A DNA stretch of 64,000 nucleotides from positions 1 through 64,000 of the forward strand of contig WRBD01000001.1 in NCBI GenBank assembly GCA_009779835.1, read 5' to 3'. The notes under the pieces were generated by a model. It had not been told where the DNA came from. It did no database searches and saw nothing but the letters and a program-made list of their open reading frames with translations. The position numbers and the translations under genes are program-made. The DNA comes from Defluviitaleaceae bacterium (GTDB lineage: Bacteria; Bacillota; Clostridia; Lachnospirales; WQUN01). Positions 30,096 to 38,585 of the stretch are shown piece after piece; the stretch's first letter is position 1; each line of letters starts with the position of its first letter.

Positions 30096-30833
30096 ATGGA
30101 ATTTTTACATGAAGGCAATGAAAAATCTCCGCAGGGCTTACTTATCGGCAAGGTTGTCGCAAATTACGACGACGATTACAAAGGCATGATTAAAGTTGAA
30201 TATCACGCATATGAAGACGAAGCGCAAACAAACTGGATGAGGGTAGTTTCACCATACGCGGGCAAAAACCGCGGAATGTTCTTTCATCCCGAAATAGATG
30301 ATGAGGTTGCAATTGCATTTATCGGCGGCGATTTAAACAACCCTTGCTGTATAGGCAGCTTTTGGAATAACACGGACACTTTGCCGCCCAAATCCGCAAA
30401 TGATAAAAACACAGTAAAAAGCATCACAACAAAAAGCGGAGTGCAAATTACTTTTTCCGATGAAGAAGGAAAAGAAGAAATTAAAATTTTAACCAAAAAT
30501 AAAAACGAAATTAGCATCTCAGATGAAAAAGACCTTATCACTATAAAAACCGGCGACAACGAAATGAAAATCGACGGTAAGGGCAATAAAATTGTACTGA
30601 ATTCCAACGATATAGCAATAACAGCAAAAAATAAGTTTTCCATTGAAGCTAATGCAATAGATATAAAAGCGAATAACAAGCTTACGCTTTCCGGCACAAA
30701 CATAGAATCGGATGCCAAAGCAAAAGTAAATTTATCCGCCGCAAACGTTGAGATAAAAGCAAAGGCAATGTTAAAAGCCGAGGCAACAGGCGTTGCGGAA
30801 GTAAAAGGCGCGATGGTGAAAATAAATGGATAA
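30096..30833 (+). CDS. Baseplate spike protein (gp5/Phage_base_V OB-fold plus C-terminal beta-helix)
   Basis: GKVVANYDDDYKGMIKVEYHAYEDEAQTNWMRVVSPYAGKNRGMFFHPEIDDEVAIAFIGGDLNNPCCIGSFWN; repetitive tail ending EVKGAMVKING. Confidence 0.9.
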   Translation: MEFLHEGNEKSPQGLLIGKVVANYDDDYKGMIKVEYHAYEDEAQTNWMRVVSPYAGKNRGMFFHPEIDDEVAIAFIGGDLNNPCCIGSFWNNTDTLPPKSANDKNTVKSITTKSGVQITFSDEEGKEEIKILTKNKNEISISDEKDLITIKTGDNEMKIDGKGNKIVLNSNDIAITAKNKFSIEANAIDIKANNKLTLSGTNIESDAKAKVNLSAANVEIKAKAMLKAEATGVAEVKGAMVKING

Positions 30834-31188
30834 CATCAAAGCATGGGCATTCCCGATAGAGTGCGATGAAAATGGAAATATAAAAACCGTCATCGGCGAA
30901 GACGCAATCCGCCAATCCATAATCATGATAATGAACACAAACATTGGTGAAAGATATTTTCACAGGGGCTACGGTGTGGGGCTTAATCAATTTGTTTTTA
31001 GCGTTGTGAACTATACAGTAATAAAACAAATTGAAGAAAGCGTACGCCAAGCCATAGAAACTTGGGAAAAACGAGTGAAGCTGATAAAAGTGGAAGCCAA
31101 AGGACAGCGTAACAAAATTTTAATAGATGTGGTTTACGAATTTAACCACCGCGAACACCAATACACACACAGCCTTGAAGTAGGTTAG
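30826..31188 (+). CDS. gp25/gpW-like baseplate wedge protein
   Basis: MIMNTNIGERYFHRGYGVGLNQFVF...QIEESVRQAIETWEKRVKL. Confidence 0.92.
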   Translation: MDNIKAWAFPIECDENGNIKTVIGEDAIRQSIIMIMNTNIGERYFHRGYGVGLNQFVFSVVNYTVIKQIEESVRQAIETWEKRVKLIKVEAKGQRNKILIDVVYEFNHREHQYTHSLEVG

Positions 31189-31199
31189 GGGAGGGTATT

Positions 31200-32159
31200 A
31201 TGTACGCAACAGCCGAGCCTGTAAAAGAAAATAAAACCAAACCCGCTTTAATTCAGCGTAAAGATTCACAAGTATGTGCGAATGAAACCATTTATAAACC
31301 CAAGCCAACATTAACTCAACGCAAAAAATCACTAAACAATACAAATCAAGGTATTGTTCAAAAATTACTAATTACGGATATTCCCAGCACAGCAAATAAT
31401 AAGGATAAATATAAAGAGATAGCAAAAAATACGGATTTAGGTATATTGTGGTTAATGGCAAGTGAATATAAATCACGGGATAAAAGTAGAAACACACTGG
31501 AATATATAGTTTCCTACTCAGATTTTGATGGTACTAAGCCTGCACCTGTTTTAAAGGATACAAATGAAAAAATAACGATCGGAGCACATGGTGATGCCGG
31601 AAATGCAGTATTTTCAAGGACGGCTGTAAAAGGAGACGATGCGTTTAAAAAGGTAAAAAACGCATACTCTGGTACTGTTCCCAAAGTAGAAGTAAATCCA
31701 ATGTTTTGCACTATGTTGCATAGCAAAAATACAGAAATACAAAAGCATTATTCAATAACGCCATCACCTACAAGCCTAAGCCAATGGGATGACGGTATAG
31801 CTTTATCTCCCGAATCCGGGATATGTGTAATGAAAGAAACTGATTGTACTGATGCTATAAAAAGCCTCTTGTCAAAAGGTAGCAGCTATACATGGAATGT
31901 AATTATTGATAATAACGGGTACTGGGAAGACATTACCACTATTGCTACTTGCACTGCAAAAACTAAATGGAATGACTTTAAAGTAGAGACTAATAAAACT
32001 CCAATAGATTTAACCCAATGCGAATTAGAATTAAAATCGGCTTTAGATAATTTATATAATTTCATCAAAGATCCATATAATGCTTTTTTGGCAGACATTA
32101 AAACTGAATTAACAAGTAGTAGTAAACCATTTGTCAACTTGAAATCTCCTTGGAAATAA
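31200..32159 (+). CDS. Putative eCIS cargo/effector of unknown fold, sharing an N-terminal leader with the DUF4157 protein
   Basis: N-terminus MYATAEPVKENKTKPALIQRKDS is near-identical to the downstream MYAIAEPVKKDKPKPVLIQRKES; remainder shows no family I recognise. Confidence 0.6.
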   Translation: MYATAEPVKENKTKPALIQRKDSQVCANETIYKPKPTLTQRKKSLNNTNQGIVQKLLITDIPSTANNKDKYKEIAKNTDLGILWLMASEYKSRDKSRNTLEYIVSYSDFDGTKPAPVLKDTNEKITIGAHGDAGNAVFSRTAVKGDDAFKKVKNAYSGTVPKVEVNPMFCTMLHSKNTEIQKHYSITPSPTSLSQWDDGIALSPESGICVMKETDCTDAIKSLLSKGSSYTWNVIIDNNGYWEDITTIATCTAKTKWNDFKVETNKTPIDLTQCELELKSALDNLYNFIKDPYNAFLADIKTELTSSSKPFVNLKSPWK

Positions 32160-32199
32160 TAAAATGTTGTACTAAATGAACATAAGAGGGGAGAAGATT

Positions 32200-33192
32200 A
32201 TGTACGCGATAGCCGAACCTGTGAAAAAAGATAAACCCAAACCCGTGCTTATTCAACGCAAAGAATCCGACGCACCTAACAAGCAAACCCTAAACCGCAC
32301 AGGCATTCCCGATTCAATGAAAGCCCGCTTTGAAAACAATTCTGGGTTTTCTTTTGATGATGTACAGGTGTATTACAATTCCCCAAAACCCGCGCAGTTG
32401 CAGGCTTTGGCTTACACGCAGGGCAATCAGGTTCACATTGCCCCCGGACAGGAAGAGCATTTGCCCCATGAACTGGGACATGTTGTGCAACAAAAAGCAG
32501 GGATTGTACGCCCGACCACTAGGGTTAACGGGGTTGAAATTAATGATGATGAGAGATTGGAAAGAGATGCTGATAAATCGTTATCATTCGGTATAAATGA
32601 TTCTTCATATACATCGGACAGCATAACAAGCCCAGTTGTACAAAGAATTCGCTGGGGAAGCTTTTTAGCGACTATGCTTTCCACGACGGGTGCGGGTGCT
32701 GCGATTGGTGGGCCGGTAGGTGCCGGTATTGGATTATTGGGCGGTTTGGCAGTAACAGGAGTAAGTGATTTGTATACTCGGTATAAAAGATATGTGCAAC
32801 CATTAGATACCGCTAATGATGTTTTGCGAGGAGGAGGCGTTGCTGCCGGAGTGGTAAATGGAGCAGCTCCCGATATTGATGCACAATTGGATCAATTCAG
32901 ACTTCTTCATGCTCAAAGAGGTGCTTTTCAAGATGATGCCAGAGATAATCTAAGCCCGATAGGATATGGTATTTCCAGTTTGATGAGAAGAGGACACCCT
33001 GACCCTGACGAATTAATCATGAATAACATTCGAAGGGTTGTTGGGCCGGGGCAGGGTGGTGCAACAGACGATGATATGGAAATCGCTATCCAACAAGCCT
33101 CATTAGGAGCAACGCGCACAAACGAAGGTCTTAGTAGCTTAGCCAGACGAGTAGGTCGCCCTATAGATTCAATAATGGATTTGTTATCATAA
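32200..33192 (+). CDS. eCIS DUF4157 protein with hydrophobic Gly-rich segment (probable cargo/effector)
   Basis: GIPDSMKARFENNSGFSFDDVQVYYNSPKPAQLQALAYTQGNQVHIAPGQEEHLPHELGHVVQQKAG is a canonical DUF4157. RBS GAGGGGAG precedes the ATG at 32200. Confidence 0.92.
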   Translation: MYAIAEPVKKDKPKPVLIQRKESDAPNKQTLNRTGIPDSMKARFENNSGFSFDDVQVYYNSPKPAQLQALAYTQGNQVHIAPGQEEHLPHELGHVVQQKAGIVRPTTRVNGVEINDDERLERDADKSLSFGINDSSYTSDSITSPVVQRIRWGSFLATMLSTTGAGAAIGGPVGAGIGLLGGLAVTGVSDLYTRYKRYVQPLDTANDVLRGGGVAAGVVNGAAPDIDAQLDQFRLLHAQRGAFQDDARDNLSPIGYGISSLMRRGHPDPDELIMNNIRRVVGPGQGGATDDDMEIAIQQASLGATRTNEGLSSLARRVGRPIDSIMDLLS

Positions 33193-33196
33193 TATC

Positions 33197-34855
33197 ATGA
33201 AATTCAAATCAAATCCCTTCACCCACGCTTTCACCCACGAAATGAATGAAAGCAGCGCACTTTTACGGCAGCTATGGGGCAGGCATTATATTGCGTTTTT
33301 AAACACGCTACCCCTTTCCCCGCTATCTCGCCGATTTGCGCGTGGCTATATAGCCTTTGAATTAGCGGGCGATGCGCCTAATGGGGAGTTTGTCCCCAAA
33401 GGAACAATCATATTTGACGAAGACGACGCGGCCTTTGCCACGCAGGAGGATGTATATGTAACAAACGCCGCATTGCAAGACGTGTTTGTTTGCAAAGACG
33501 GTAAAATAAACGACACCCATATCTCAAATGAAATGACCATATACCACAGTTGGGCATTGGAAGACACGGGCAGAAAAATCCCCCTACCGCCGGAACCCGA
33601 TAAAATAAACTTCTCACCCGAGATGTTAAGTATCGAAGTAAAATCCGAAAGCGTTTCCGATTTAAAATTATACCGCGGGGATATAGAAGTAAGCGACAGA
33701 TTTTATCCCTTCGGCAGGGAATTTATCCCTCAAGACATTTTCTACATCGCGTCAAATGACGCATTCGGCAAAAAAGGCGCAAAAGTATCAATCGCGTTTG
33801 CGTTGGAATGGGAAGAACGCGACGGCGTAATGATTAAACACAAGCATTACGACAGTTATACCGGAGCGATTAAAATAATAGATGACGACGAAATTGAAAC
33901 TATTTCAATAGAAAAAATCTCTGTCGAATATTACAACGGGCTGGATTTTGTAACATTAAACACACTTTCCTTGCAACCTTTGGAATTTATCTGCCCGCAT
34001 GATATGGAAATATTGCAACTCAACGGCATAGAAAGCCGATGGCTGCGTGTTCGTGTAACGGAAACAACTCCCATTCCATTAAATAAGTCATATATTTTTA
34101 AAACTCCCGTAATCGAAGGCGTAAATATTTCTTACGAACTTGAGGGTGGTGTTCTTCCCGAAACCGTTGTAGTAAAAAATAATTTGAACACAAAAATAAT
34201 GCGCGGCGAGGAAGTTTTCGGGCAGTTATTTGAACCCTTTCCTGTATGCGAGGGTGACTCCGCTCTGTTTCTCGGGTTTGATAAACCCTTTGGCGGCAAA
34301 CCCGTGAGGGCTTTAGTGGACGAAAAACATATCATTAATCTTGACGATGAACCTGTAAAACAAAAACTTTTCGGCAAAGAATTATATTGGCTAAAGTTAA
34401 ACGAAACACCGTTTGAAAATTTTATATTAAACGCCGTGAAAATTATTCAGCAATCTAATGAAAGCGCACGCTGTACATGGGAAGCGGGAGAAATAACAAG
34501 ACTTGGTGCGTCTCTGGGGTATGTACAAAAGGCTTCCAACCCGTTTGAAGTAAGCGGAGGACGGGCGGAAGAACCGCCGGAAAAATTATTGGAACGCGGC
34601 GCGGAAATCCTTCGCCACAGAGACAGAGCGGTCACTGCTTCGGATTTTGAGGCTTTGGCAAAAAAATGTGGTGTTAATTTAAAAAAATGCCGTGCATTTG
34701 GGGAAGCGGGAAAAGTTACGGTGCTATATATGACAGAAAATTTCCCCACGCCCGACAACGGCATTGCCGATGTAATAAGAGATTATCTTCTTGAAAGATG
34801 CCACCCCGCAATGACCCTCCCCGAAAGACTTACGGTAAAGGAAGTTGAATTTTGA
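33197..34855 (+). CDS. Baseplate J-like protein (Afp11-like)
   Basis: EILRHRDRAVTASDFEALAKKCGVNLKKCRAFGEAGKVTVLYM...; C-terminal RCHPAMTLPERLTVKEVEF. Confidence 0.85.
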   Translation: MKFKSNPFTHAFTHEMNESSALLRQLWGRHYIAFLNTLPLSPLSRRFARGYIAFELAGDAPNGEFVPKGTIIFDEDDAAFATQEDVYVTNAALQDVFVCKDGKINDTHISNEMTIYHSWALEDTGRKIPLPPEPDKINFSPEMLSIEVKSESVSDLKLYRGDIEVSDRFYPFGREFIPQDIFYIASNDAFGKKGAKVSIAFALEWEERDGVMIKHKHYDSYTGAIKIIDDDEIETISIEKISVEYYNGLDFVTLNTLSLQPLEFICPHDMEILQLNGIESRWLRVRVTETTPIPLNKSYIFKTPVIEGVNISYELEGGVLPETVVVKNNLNTKIMRGEEVFGQLFEPFPVCEGDSALFLGFDKPFGGKPVRALVDEKHIINLDDEPVKQKLFGKELYWLKLNETPFENFILNAVKIIQQSNESARCTWEAGEITRLGASLGYVQKASNPFEVSGGRAEEPPEKLLERGAEILRHRDRAVTASDFEALAKKCGVNLKKCRAFGEAGKVTVLYMTENFPTPDNGIADVIRDYLLERCHPAMTLPERLTVKEVEF

Positions 34856-35286
34856 AAATCCCTATGCCAAAGCCGGTCAACGCCGGTTTCAAAGAAACAT
34901 ACGAAAATATGCGGCAAATAGCCGATTCAACAGACTATTCCGACCCAATGGACACATTAATCGAACTTTTTGCCTTGCTCATAGATATGCAACGTTTTTA
35001 TATGAGCCAGATAAGGGACGAGCATAGGGCAAAATATTTAAAACTTCTTGGTAATGCAGAATTTAATAAAATTCACAGAGCGGTTACAACAGAAGATTAT
35101 GAAAATTTAGTTTTACAAATGCCGGGTTTTAAAAACCAAAAAGTAAAAGCGGTTTTCTGCGAAGGCAATATTATAAAAATTTATGTAAAATATTTCTCAA
35201 CACGAATTGCCGAATACTTAGAGCCTTACAGATTAATCACAACCAAGTTAATCATTCTGAAAGATGAAGGGGATTTATGGACATAA
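34852..35286 (+). CDS. Short baseplate J-like / wedge protein
   Basis: DTLIELFALLIDMQRFYMSQIRDEHRAKYLKLLG...HRAVTTEDYENLVLQMPGFKNQKVKAVF resembles the entry region of baseplate J proteins. Confidence 0.6.
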   Translation: MKIPMPKPVNAGFKETYENMRQIADSTDYSDPMDTLIELFALLIDMQRFYMSQIRDEHRAKYLKLLGNAEFNKIHRAVTTEDYENLVLQMPGFKNQKVKAVFCEGNIIKIYVKYFSTRIAEYLEPYRLITTKLIILKDEGDLWT

Positions 35287-35867
35287 ATTTTATCGAATTA
35301 TTACCCGCCTTATATCAAAATACGTCCCCCGATTCATTTTTTATGAAATTTTTATCATTGTATCAAAAAATTTTTTTAGATTTTCAAAAAGAAATAGAAG
35401 GCTTTGTAAACTCTCTTGACGCAGACGCGGCAAACACGGAAGAATTATTTATTTTAGCAGAATGGCTTTGCTTTGAAGAATTCAAACTGCTTGCGGAAGC
35501 AAGGGGCGCGAAGCATGATGAAAATGTATACAGGCAAACCCTTAAAAAGGCTGTGGAATACTACAAACGTCTTGGCACAAAAGCGGCAATCTCCGAAATC
35601 ATCACAGAGCTTTGCGGCGAAATTCCTTTAATTGTTGAACATCACGAAGAATTCTGCTTCACCGTTTTTTTGAATAAAATTCACCCTGCCTTGCCCGAAC
35701 TTATGGAATATATAAAACCGGCATATACCCAAGGCAACTTGGTTCTTTATAAAGACGAAATAAGGCTTAACAATCTTTCTTATTTAGATGTAAACAGTTA
35801 TTTGGATTACACTTCAAGCGAAACACAGCTTAACTTCATTTATTTGGACTCTTTACATTTACAATAA
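35277..35867 (+). CDS. Phage tail protein I-like (P2 gpI/Afp12-like)
   Basis: INFIELLPALYQNTSPDSFFMKFLSLYQKIFLDFQKEIEGF...YYKRLGTKAAISEIITELCGEIPLIVEHHE. Confidence 0.8.
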   Translation: MDINFIELLPALYQNTSPDSFFMKFLSLYQKIFLDFQKEIEGFVNSLDADAANTEELFILAEWLCFEEFKLLAEARGAKHDENVYRQTLKKAVEYYKRLGTKAAISEIITELCGEIPLIVEHHEEFCFTVFLNKIHPALPELMEYIKPAYTQGNLVLYKDEIRLNNLSYLDVNSYLDYTSSETQLNFIYLDSLHLQ

Positions 35868-35881
35868 TCGGGGGTCAAAAA

Positions 35882-36631
35882 GTGGGTAATTATAGATTCA
35901 GACGAAGCAATTATTTCAAAGGAAAACTTTTAACTTCGGAAGACCTTATCCGCGACCAAAATTATTTTATGGATAAGCACCGTTTTATTTATGATATATT
36001 GGGGCTGACAAACCGCGTTGTGCGAGGGTTGCACGTTACAAAAAATAACGAAAACACCGTGTCTGTATGTGCGGGCGTGGCAATTGACGCAAACGGCAAA
36101 GAAATTTTTGTGGAAAAATCCGCTGTCTTCGAGTTAAAACTTCCGGAAGATAATATTCTTCAAGCACATTTATATGTAGACTACTCAAATAAAAATATTA
36201 CGGTAGATACCCGTTCGCCATTTCCCGCGCATGGTGATTTGTTATACGCATATCTTTGCATAAAACATAATGAACACAAATCGGGAGAAATCTCCGTGCC
36301 TGTTGAATTCAGCACAGGCGGCAGAGGTTTTGAATACATCAACGAGGGGTACAAGTTGTTTTGGGATTACGCAGGCATAAGCGGAGAAAAACGCGACCTC
36401 TTATATCTTGCTAAAATAGGTTTTACAAACAACGGACACTACTTAGAAATTGAGACGATTCAAAATCTCCCCTTCGGGCAATCCGTGCCGCCGGCGATTA
36501 CTACCGTTCCCGAACCGCCGCGCGATTCTGAAAGCGAAATGCGAAAAGATATCGCCGCGCTTACAAGCAGTGTAGGCGCGTTAACCAATCTTGTGCGAAG
36601 GCTAGAAGAAAGAGGCGTCTTAAATGAATAA
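35882..36631 (+). CDS. eCIS baseplate/fibre-associated protein (xxYFxGKLLTxEDLxxDQNYFxDKHR family)
   Basis: RRSNYFKGKLLTSEDLIRDQNYFMDKHRFIYDILGLTNRVVRGLHVT motif seen in CIS loci; GTG start. Confidence 0.65.
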   Translation: MGNYRFRRSNYFKGKLLTSEDLIRDQNYFMDKHRFIYDILGLTNRVVRGLHVTKNNENTVSVCAGVAIDANGKEIFVEKSAVFELKLPEDNILQAHLYVDYSNKNITVDTRSPFPAHGDLLYAYLCIKHNEHKSGEISVPVEFSTGGRGFEYINEGYKLFWDYAGISGEKRDLLYLAKIGFTNNGHYLEIETIQNLPFGQSVPPAITTVPEPPRDSESEMRKDIAALTSSVGALTNLVRRLEERGVLNE

Positions 36632-37106
36632 TCACGAAATAATTTCCCAAACATCCGCGGCAATAATAAAAATGATAAAAGCCGCTCTTGTGCCAAAAAT
36701 TATCCGCAACGAGGGTGATATAGGGCTTTCATCCGAAATAAGCGAACTAAACCACGAGCTTAGTGTGGTTATGTACAATATTGTTACGCTTAACCCCAAA
36801 TTTTACGAAACAGGCAATGAAAATGATTTAGTAATAGGCCTTGAATATATGATAGCGGCGGAAAGCAAAGAAGATGCCGGCACGCGTCCTTTGATGGAGC
36901 AAAATATAATGGGTGCGGTTCTTTCATTATTTAATGATAATAATATTTTAATTTTACCCGCCCAAGAATTGCCTATAGTAATGACATTAAACAATATCAG
37001 TATTGAAGATAAAGCAAGAATGGAATTAAAATGCCCGGCACTTTATTATTTAGCGTCCCCAATTGTAATAAACGCAAAAAAAGAAATTGCACCTCCCATA
37101 AGGTAG
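36624..37106 (+). CDS. DUF4255 / Pvc16-Afp16-like tail terminator
   Basis: Position and composition (LELEYM-type beta core: VIGLEYMIAAESKEDAGTRPLMEQNIMGAVLSLF). Confidence 0.7.
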   Translation: MNNHEIISQTSAAIIKMIKAALVPKIIRNEGDIGLSSEISELNHELSVVMYNIVTLNPKFYETGNENDLVIGLEYMIAAESKEDAGTRPLMEQNIMGAVLSLFNDNNILILPAQELPIVMTLNNISIEDKARMELKCPALYYLASPIVINAKKEIAPPIR

Positions 37107-37112
37107 GATGAT

Positions 37113-37790
37113 ATGTACACGCTTAACAAATCTGATTACGCATTTACCGTAATACTTAACAAAGGGCTTTCTCTTGCCGTGCGTCTTACAGATTCTTTTA
37201 CGGGGAAAACTCTTTTAAATAATGCATATGTAAAAATTGAAGGGTTCAATGCTTTAATAAAACCGGATGGTTATTTTGTATTTACACAACTTCCAAAATC
37301 AGACCGGTATGTAAAAATCGGCGGCGCAAAATATTATGAAGAAATTATCCACATTGAATCTTCTCACGAGACGTTTTTAAATTTTTATTTACACCCAACC
37401 CCCGCTTTTGTTTTCCCGAAAAACACTGCATACATAGCTGTAAAAAATCGAAAGCTTTTGCCAAACAAAAAATATTACGCAGTTCCGAAAGATAACACAG
37501 GCTACGAGTACAGCCCAAGAAACCGCGCAATGGCACTTATTAATAAGAAAATAAAAATATACCCCTTTGCGGAAGAAATGCCCGAAATTACAAATGACTA
37601 TACAAGCCGCGTACTTCCCCTAAGTCAAGGACGCACAAATGAAAGCGGTCTGTTATTTATTCCGTTATGGGGCGTTGAAGAAGAATGCAAAGAAGTGGTA
37701 ATATACACGGAAGAAGGTCGTGAGCTTTTTAGCGCACCAATATCAAAATCCTTGAAAGAAGGTGATTTGCTTGGCCCTTGCGGTATGTAA
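37113..37790 (+). CDS. eCIS-associated protein with carboxypeptidase-regulatory-like beta domain
   Basis: GLSLAVRLTDSFTGKTLLNNAYVKIEGFNALIKPDGYFVFTQLP...; operon position. Confidence 0.5.
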   Translation: MYTLNKSDYAFTVILNKGLSLAVRLTDSFTGKTLLNNAYVKIEGFNALIKPDGYFVFTQLPKSDRYVKIGGAKYYEEIIHIESSHETFLNFYLHPTPAFVFPKNTAYIAVKNRKLLPNKKYYAVPKDNTGYEYSPRNRAMALINKKIKIYPFAEEMPEITNDYTSRVLPLSQGRTNESGLLFIPLWGVEEECKEVVIYTEEGRELFSAPISKSLKEGDLLGPCGM

Positions 37791-38145
37791 CGGAGCAACG
37801 ATGATGTGCAGTTTTGGGGCTGCGCCATCTAATCTTATGGTTTTACCAATGAATCGTTGTATGTGTGCTATGCCACTTGCAAACATTATGGACCATAAAC
37901 CAATTGTGAACATACTTCCTTTCGGTACTTGCCTTTCTATTGTTAATCCCGCAAATGCGGGTATGCCGCTTGGCGCACCGCCCGCGCCCTGTATTCCCGT
38001 AACAACAACCCCGTGGATGCCGGGTGCGCCCACCGTTTTAATCGCAAATTTCCCTGCGCTTAATAACAGCAGTAAACTAATCTGCCAGTGGGCAGGGATT
38101 ATTCAAATAATAAACCCCGGACAGATGAACATTATGGTTCCGTAA
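37762..38145 (+). CDS. DUF4280 / PAAR-like spike-tip protein
   Basis: LAVCNGATMMCSFGAAPSNLMVLPMNRCMCAMPLANIMDHKPIVNILPFGTCLSIVNPAN...LICQWAGIIQIINPGQMNIMVP. Confidence 0.85.
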   Translation: MICLALAVCNGATMMCSFGAAPSNLMVLPMNRCMCAMPLANIMDHKPIVNILPFGTCLSIVNPANAGMPLGAPPAPCIPVTTTPWMPGAPTVLIANFPALNNSSKLICQWAGIIQIINPGQMNIMVP

Positions 38146-38196
38146 AAGACAGGGGACAGTTATGCCGTTTTGGAAAACCGTCCCCTTGTCACTTTT
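38146..38196 (+). terminator. Stem-loop terminator at the end of the eCIS operon
   Basis: AAGACAGGGGACAGTT ... AACCGTCCCCTTGTC followed by ACTTTT. Confidence 0.65.
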
Positions 38197-38215
38197 AATA
38201 TCAACCACGTTTAAT

Positions 38216-38563
38216 TTAATTATGTGCCGGGTTAAACTCCACCAGCTTCTCACTACTAATCAAACCGGATGAATGTTCATACGAAATTACATACGAGGAT
38301 TCATCGTAAAAAATGGTTCCTTCCTTGATAAATCCACGTTCGGTGAGGTCAGCTAACAATTCCAGGACAGCTTTAGCGCGTTCATCTACGCTCATGTCCC
38401 AATATTTATTACTTCCGCACAACATATCAATTTCGGCGTATACGGTTGCTATGTTCGCTTGAGCATCCTGTACAAGCGGGGATTTAGTGCTTGAATATGA
38501 CTTTGATTGGCCTGCACTAACACCACATATCCCTATTAAAGCGAAAAATAATAAAAATTTCAA
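38216..38563 (-). CDS. Small secreted protein duplicating an internal domain of the adjacent SLH protein
   Basis: Signal peptide MKFLLFFALIGICGVSAG; DERAKAVLELLADLTERGFIKEGTIFYDESSYVISYEHSSGLISSEKLVEFNP parallels EERAESVLSLLAKLIEDGLVKEGSVYYDEDTQVISYEHSSGLISSEKLVEFNP in the neighbour. Confidence 0.75.
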   Translation of the reverse strand: MKFLLFFALIGICGVSAGQSKSYSSTKSPLVQDAQANIATVYAEIDMLCGSNKYWDMSVDERAKAVLELLADLTERGFIKEGTIFYDESSYVISYEHSSGLISSEKLVEFNPAHN

Positions 38564-38585
38564 TTGCGTATCTCCTTCCGCAAAG

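Noticed and set aside
24419-38145. Interpretation as an ordinary prophage or R-type tailocin
   Set aside because: No capsid, portal, terminase or integrase; presence of DUF4157, DUF4255, DUF4280, DUF6760-like and an AAA ATPase favours eCIS.
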